Shown: positions 58,870-64,000 of the stretch, piece after piece | Layout: each line of letters starts with the position of its first letter | Numbering within the stretch: the stretch's first letter is position 1 | NCBI RefSeq assembly: GCF_029962835.1 | Contig: NC_080588.1 | Coordinates: 18,122,001-18,186,000 of the forward strand | Direction: 5' to 3' | DNA from: Magnolia sinica | Taxonomy: Eukaryota > Streptophyta > Magnoliopsida > Magnoliales > Magnoliaceae | DNA: 64,000 nt | The notes under the pieces: generated by a model | Database searches by the model: none | What the model was told of the DNA's origin: nothing | What the model saw: only the letters and a program-made list of their open reading frames with translations | Position numbers and translations under genes: made by a program

Positions 58870-58918
58870 ATAGTGGGTTGGTCGGCTAAAGTAGCTTTTC
58901 CTACCCCAAAACTTTGAT
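58870..58918. repeat. Orphan terminus of the giant foldback element
   Basis: The sequence GGCTAAAGTAGCTTTTCCTACCCCAAAA is the reverse complement of the left terminus at 60493-60540, in right-end orientation, without a tandem-repeat arm attached. Confidence 0.75.
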
Positions 58919-59017
58919 ACAATTGTTTTAAGGTTCCAAACGTTCGGATCACTTCTGCCTCTAATGGGGCCTTCTCTGGTCCATCTTTGCCATGAAAGTA
59001 TTTGCCGCCGCGCACCT

Positions 59018-59320
59018 AAGCAGTGAAATCTGATTAGTGGGCCGTATGTTGGGAGAGATGGTCTGGCCATTATGTACAAGGATTGTGGAGTGAGGTGCTC
59101 GCCACATATAACGGTGGTGTGAAGACCGTGTGATCTACCATGATGTATGTGTTTTATCTACGCCATCCATTCACTTTCAAGCTCATTTTAGGGCATCATA
59201 CCAAAATTGAAGTATATGCAAAGCTCAAGTGGACCACACCATAGGAAACATTGGGAATTTAATGCCTACCTTTGAAAACCTCCTGAGGACCACCGAGGTT
59301 TTGGATCATGCTGATGTTTG
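59018..59320. repeat. Host tandem unit B, copy 2 (truncated foldback)
   Basis: GCACCTAAGCAGTGAAATCT to GTGGTGTGAAGACC matches 48575-48700. The left foldback arm follows and breaks off near 59320. Confidence 0.78.
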
Positions 59321-59541
59321 GGGAAATTTTCAACTGTACGACCCATATATGGCCCATCAACCTTTTGAAGCCCACTTGCTTTTAACGGCCCAAGAATAAG
59401 CCCCGGCTGTACGGCCCCATTTCTCAGGTCGGAAATGCCCCTACTTCTTTCCGGAAGCAGATCGCCTGGTGCTCGATGACCAGCGCTGACGCTCCTCAAA
59501 CTCCGAGTTGTACGAACGGTTCAAAAGATATCAAAGTTACA
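59321..59541. other. Unassigned sequence
   Basis: No repeat or gene recognised, apart from AACCTTTTGAAGCCCACTTG-like low-similarity words. Confidence 0.4.
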
Positions 59542-59967
59542 TGGACCCCACAGTTATGTATTTATTATATCCACAACGTTCATCCATATTTGGAGATCAT
59601 TTCGAAGCATTATCAAGAAAAAAAAATCACATCCAAAGATCAACTGGACCACACCACAAAGAGCAGCGGGAAAATTGATTTTCACCGTTAAAAATTTTGT
59701 AGGACCCACCATAACATTTATTTTCCATCCAATCTATTCATAAGGTCACAAAGACCTGGATGAAGAGGAAAAACAAATTTCATAATAATCCAAAACTCCT
59801 GTGACCCCTAAAAGGCTTTCAATGGTAGACGTTCAATCCTCCACAGCCTTTAACAGTGTGATCTACTTGATAGCTAGATCTGTCTAATTTTTTTTTTCAA
59901 GCCTTAATACGAGTTTGCCAAATAGATGGACGATTTGGATATAATACATACCTCGTAATAGGACCCA
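59542..59967. mobile_element. Foldback element, divergent copy
   Basis: The left arm from TGGACCCCACAGTTATGTAT and the right arm ending ATACATACCTCGTAATAGGA are partly inverted repeats (TCAACTGGACCACACC against GTGTGATCTACTTGAT). No ORF. Confidence 0.65.
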
Positions 59968-59989
59968 CAAAAAGCAGTGGGGATTACAA

Positions 59990-60492
59990 CAACAAAAAAT
60001 ATAATAATAATAATAATAATAAAAAGAAGAACTCATGGCTACGGAGTTTTCTATAGCTACGAATTATAACCGTAGCAATATCCGTAGCCTGCCATTTTAA
60101 TATGTCCTTTTATATGTATCGAAGGTCTTTCGATATGTGTTGAAGGTCTTTCGATGAAACGAAAAAGTCTAAAATTGTCCAGCGAGTTTTCTCAAAATTC
60201 CTACAATTTTCAATACATATCGAAGAGCATTCGATATGTACTGAAGGTGATTTGACCAATAGCTACGGATTATAACTGTGGTCATAAGTGTAGTCTGTGC
60301 AAGTCTATAAATTTTTTTTTTTTTTTTATATGGAGAAATTTATTCTACTTACAATTTTCTCTAATACATATTTATATAAATATGTATATATAAGCATATA
60401 AAAAAAATTTCTCTCTCTCTCTTTTTTTTTTTCATTTCTTTCTTTATTCATTTAACAAGAATATCTTCTAAACCAAAATTAGTTACTTAACA
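59990..60492. other. AT-rich segment with microsatellite and orphan dyads
   Basis: (ATA)n at 60001-60022. GGCTACGGAG and CTACGAATTATAACCGTAG words at 60030-60085. Dyads TATCGAAGGTCTTTCGATA at about 60117-60135 and a related pair at 60222-60235. Poly-T and CT runs at 60310-60450. The GTCCAGCGAG phrase at 60177 resembles family A LTR text. No gene. Confidence 0.5.
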
Positions 60493-60599
60493 TACCCCAT
60501 ATGATTTTGGGGTAGGAGAAGCTACTTTAGCCAACCAACCTAGTTATTTTTCAAGATTCCATCAGGTCTATGGTCGAAAATCCATTTCATTCACTTTGC

Positions 60600-62571
60600 G
60601 GTCAATTTCATTCATTTCATTTACATCACGATCAATTCCATGCATTTCATGGTCAATACCTGTGATTCTGTTTTGATTTACGGTCATTTCGATGCATTTC
60701 ACGGTCAATTCCCTTCACTTCACGGTCATTTCCATGCATTTCACGGTCAACTCACTTCACTTCACGGTCATTTTCATGCATTTCACGGTCAATCCCGGCG
60801 ATTCTATTTTGATTCACGGTCATTTTGATGCATTTCACGGTCAATTCCCTTCACTTCACGGTCATTTCCATGCATTTCACGATCAATTCGCTTCACTTCA
60901 CGGTCATTTTCATGCATTTCATGGTCAATCCCGGCAATTCCGTTTTGATTCACGGTCAATTCCATGCATTTCACAGTCAATTCCCTTCACTTCACGGTCA
61001 TTTCCATGCATTTCACGGTCAATTCACTTCACTTCACGGTCATTTTCATGCATTTCACAGTCATTCCCGGTGATTCCGTTTTGATTCACGGTCATTTCGA
61101 TGCATTTCACGGTCAATTCCCTTCACTTCACAGTCATTTCCATGCATTTCACGGTCAACTCGCTTCATTTCACGGTCATTTACATGCATTTCAAGGTCAA
61201 TCTCAGCGATTCCATTTTGATGCACGGTCATTTCGATGTATTTCGCGGTCAATTCCCTTCACTTCACGGTCATTTCCATGCATTTCACGGTCAACTCACT
61301 TCATTTCACGGTCATTTTCATGCATTTCACAGTCAATCCCGATGATTCCGTTTTGATTCACGGTCAATTCCCTTCACTCACAGTCATTTCCATGCATTTC
61401 ATGTTCAATTCGCTTCACTTCACGGTCATTTTCATGCATTTCACGGTCAATCCCGGCGATTCCGTTTTGATTCACGGTCATTTCGATGCATTTCACGGTC
61501 AATTCCCTTCACTTCACGGTCATTTCCATGCATTTCACGGTCAATTCGCTTCACTTCACGGTCATTTTCATGCATTTCACGGTCAATCCCGGCAATTTCG
61601 TTTTGATTCACGGTCAATTCCATGCATTTCACAGTCAATTCGCTTCACTTCACGGTCATTTTCATGCATTTCACGGTCAATCCCGGTGATTCTGTTTTGA
61701 TTCACGGTCATTTCGAAGAATTTCACAGTCAATTCCCTTCACTTCATGGTCATTTCCATGCATTTCACGGTCAACTCACTTCATTTCATGATCATTTTCA
61801 TGCATTTCACGTCAATCCCGGCGATTCCGTTTTGATTCACGGTCATTTTGATGCATTTCACGGTCAATTCCCTTCACTTCACGGTCATTTCCATGCATTT
61901 CACGGTCAATTCGCTTCACTTTACGGTCATTTTCATGCATTTCACAGTCAATTCCCTTCACTTCATGGTCATTTCCATGCATTTCACGATCAATTCCCTT
62001 CACTTCATGGTCATTTCCATGCATTTAACGGTCAACTCGCTTCACTTCATACTCATTTTCATGCATTTCACGGTCAATCCCGGCGATTCTGTTTTGATTC
62101 ACGGTCATTTCGATGCATTTCACGGTCAATTCCCTTCACTTCACGGTCATTTCTATGCATTTCACGGTCAATTCGCTTCACTTCACGGTCATTTTCATGC
62201 ATTTCACGGTCAATCCCGGCAATTCTGTTTTGATTCACGGTCATTTAGATGCATTTCACACTCAATTCACTTCACTTCACGACCATTTCCACGCACTTCG
62301 TGGCCAATTCACTTAACTTCACCATCATTTCCATGTATTTCATGGTCATTCCCAGTGATTCCTTGTTCATTCACGATCAATTCGACACACTTCACAGTTA
62401 ATTCACTTCACTTCACGGCCATTTCCACACACTTCGTGGTCAATTCACTTAACTTCACTGTCATTTTCATGCATTTCATGGTCATTCTTGGCGATTTCAT
62501 GTTCATTCACGGTCAATTCGACGCACTTCACGGTCAATTCACTTCACTTCATGCCCATTTCCACACACTTC
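60600..62571. repeat. Left-arm minisatellite with ~135-bp higher-order unit
   Basis: Basic unit of about 42-45 bases (TTCACGGTCATTTCCATGCA, then TTTCACGGTCAATTCCC). Three basic units form a ~135-base unit marked by GATTCCGTTTTGATTCACGG at about 60664, 60800, 60937, 61073, 61208, 61343, 61457, 61592, 61687, 61821, 62085 and 62220. From 62340 the marker changes to CCTTGTTCATTC-like, so the inner end is a subfamily. Unit lengths divisible by three give long spurious ORFs. Confidence 0.93.
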
Positions 62572-62587
62572 GTGGTGAATTGACAGT

Positions 62588-63890
62588 GAAGTGCGTGGAA
62601 ATGGCCATGAAGTGAAGTGAATTGACCGTGAAGTGCGTCGAATTGACCGTGAATGAACACGGAATCACCGGGAATGACCGTGAAATGCATGGAAATGACA
62701 GTGAAGTTAAGTGAATTGACCCCGAAGTGCGTGGAAATGGCCGTGAAGTGAAGTGAATTGATCGGAAAGTGCGTCAAATTGACCGTGAATGAACACAGAA
62801 TTGCCGGGAATAACCATAAAATGCATGGAAATGACAGTGAAGTTAAGTGAATTGACCGCGAAGTTCGTGGAAATGGCCATGAAGTGAAGTGAATTGACCG
62901 TGAAGTGCGTCAGATTGACCATGAATGAACACGGAATCGCCGAGAATGACCGTGAAATGCATTTTAAATGACCATGAAGTGAAGGGAATTGACCGTGAAA
63001 TGCATGGAAATGACCGTCAATCAACACAGAATCACCGGGAATGACCGTGAAATGCATGGAATTGACAGTGAAGCGAAGCAAATTGACCGTGAAATGTGTG
63101 GAAATGACCATGAAGTGAAGGGAATTGACCATGAAATGTGTGGAAATGACCGTGAATCAACATGGGATCACTGGGAATGAGCATGAAATGCATGGAAATG
63201 ACCGTGAAGGGAAGCGAGTTGACCATGAAATGCGTGGAAATGACCGTGAAGTGAAGGGAATTGACCGTGAAATGCATGGAAATGGCCGTGAATCAACACG
63301 GAATCGCCGGGAATGATCATGAAATGCATGGAAATGACCGTGATGTGAAGCGAATTGATCGTGAAATGCGTGGAAATGACCATGAATCAACACGGAATTG
63401 TCAAAAATGACCATGAAATTGCATAGAAATGACCGTGAAGTGAAGCGAATTGACCATGAAATGCATGGAAATGACCGTGAAGTAAAGGGAATTGACCGTG
63501 AAATGCGTGGAAATAACCGTGAATCAACAAAGAATCACCAAGAATGACCATGCAATGCATAGAAATGACCGTGAAGTGAAGCGAATTGACTATGAAATGC
63601 GTGGAAATGACCGTGAAGTGAAGGGAATTGACCGTGAAATGCATGGAAATGACTGTGAATCAACACGAAATCGTCGGGAATGACCATGAAATGCATAGAA
63701 ATGACCATGAAGTGAAGCGAATTGACTGTGAAATGCGTGGAAATGACCGTGAAGTGAAGGGAATTGACCATGAAATGTGTGGAAATGACCGTGAATCAAC
63801 ACAGAATTGCCGGGAATGACCGTGAAATGCATGGAATTGATCGCTAAGTAAATGAAATGAACGAAATTGACCGCGAACGGATTGAAATTG
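62588..63890. repeat. Right-arm minisatellite, inverted
   Basis: Reverse-complement units (GTGAAATGCATGGAAATGAC). It is about 650 bases shorter than the left arm. Higher-order marker AATCAACACGGAATCGCCGG in place of the GATTCCGTTTTGATT form of the outer left arm, so the arms have diverged. Confidence 0.92.
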
Positions 63891-64000
63891 ACCACGAAGT
63901 GAATGAAATGAATTTTCGACCATCGACCTAACGGAATCTTGAAAAATAACCAAGTTTGTTGGCTAAATTAGCTTCTCCTACCCCAAAATCATATAGGGTA

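Larger units (their letters stand above)
60493..64000. mobile_element. Giant foldback element: inverted arms made of tandem repeats
   Basis: The left terminus (TACCCCATATGATTTTGGGG then TAGGAGAAGCTA) is the inverted complement of the right edge of the window (CTCCTACCCC then AAAATCATATAGGGTA). Similarity continues inward through unique flanks of about 100 bases, then through repeat arms. The left arm 60600-62571 and right arm 62588-63890 meet at a 16-base centre at 62572-62587. Arms consist of units such as CTTCACGGTCATTTCCATGC. No transposase is seen. The architecture is that of foldback transposons. The right terminus coincides with the window end, so no TSD can be tested. Confidence 0.8.

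Noticed and set aside
60640-62615. Long HFTV-repeat ORFs (up to 255 residues) in several frames
   Set aside because: Repeat units divisible by three without stops give open frames on both strands; many frames are open at once and there is no leader or conserved start.
1-64000. tRNA, rRNA or organelle-derived segments
   Set aside because: Nothing cloverleaf-like or ribosomal was recognised by eye; tRNA similarity is limited to the 12-18 base primer binding sites. A tRNAscan or Infernal run would settle it.

Overview
This window is plant nuclear DNA made almost entirely of transposable elements. I see no intact single-copy host gene, tRNA, rRNA or CRISPR array. The evidence for a plant is SIRE-like Ty1/copia elements, a Tat/Ogre-like Ty3/gypsy element with antisense plant-mobile-domain genes, a Tourist-like MITE and many decayed solo LTRs. 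The recurring foldback repeats built on GGGCCCACCATGATGTAT-like ends remind me of large magnoliid genomes; that is a low-confidence inference from memory.

Layout. (1) 1-28290 is copia element 1 (minus strand). Its 3' part starts outside the window; a third ORF lies at 1-393, pol at about 1200-4300, gag to 6267, a PBS at 6325-6336 and a 5' LTR from 6339. That LTR is split by copia element 2 (7326-25833, TSD AGGAT, both LTRs present) and by a solo LTR (26051-27702), and ends at 28290. Element 2's pol is split by a plus-strand solo LTR (13816-22032, TSD ATTAA), which is split in turn by a 5.8-kb TG...CA element (15523-21323, TSD CCTTT). This is a four-level nest with readable junctions. (2) 28291-29257 and 48374-49681 are host-level foldback repeats in a tandem unit of about 1.1 kb. 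(3) 29258-48373 is a 19-kb Tat-like gypsy element (minus strand, TSD CTCAT). Gag, protease, RT, RNase H and integrase are decayed. Two unrelated intron-bearing antisense genes, one plant-mobile-domain-like and one gene23-like, sit on the plus strand between integrase and the 3' LTR. (4) 49682 to about 58860 is an internally deleted gypsy element holding a MITE and, in its 5' LTR, another solo LTR (52351-58403) that contains a second large TG...CA element (53445-57303). (5) 59018-60480 holds more foldback repeats. (6) 60493-64000 is a 3.5-kb palindrome whose arms are arrays of short tandem repeats, resembling a foldback transposon.

Most notable pattern. Every copia LTR here carries, just upstream of a TATA box, an array of short dyad-symmetric motifs. 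The outer half-site TTCG is constant, but the inner triplet differs between families (ATG, ACT or GCT) and changes together with its mirror, so dyad symmetry is kept. The same family-specific array followed by a TATA-like box recurs inside both copia elements, upstream of the extra third ORF, as if the LTR promoter logic had been copied to give that ORF its own promoter. The Tat element shows a parallel: its LTR motif (ACTACCGCCGGCGGTAGT type) recurs upstream of an antisense gene. All protein-coding genes found are decayed element genes.
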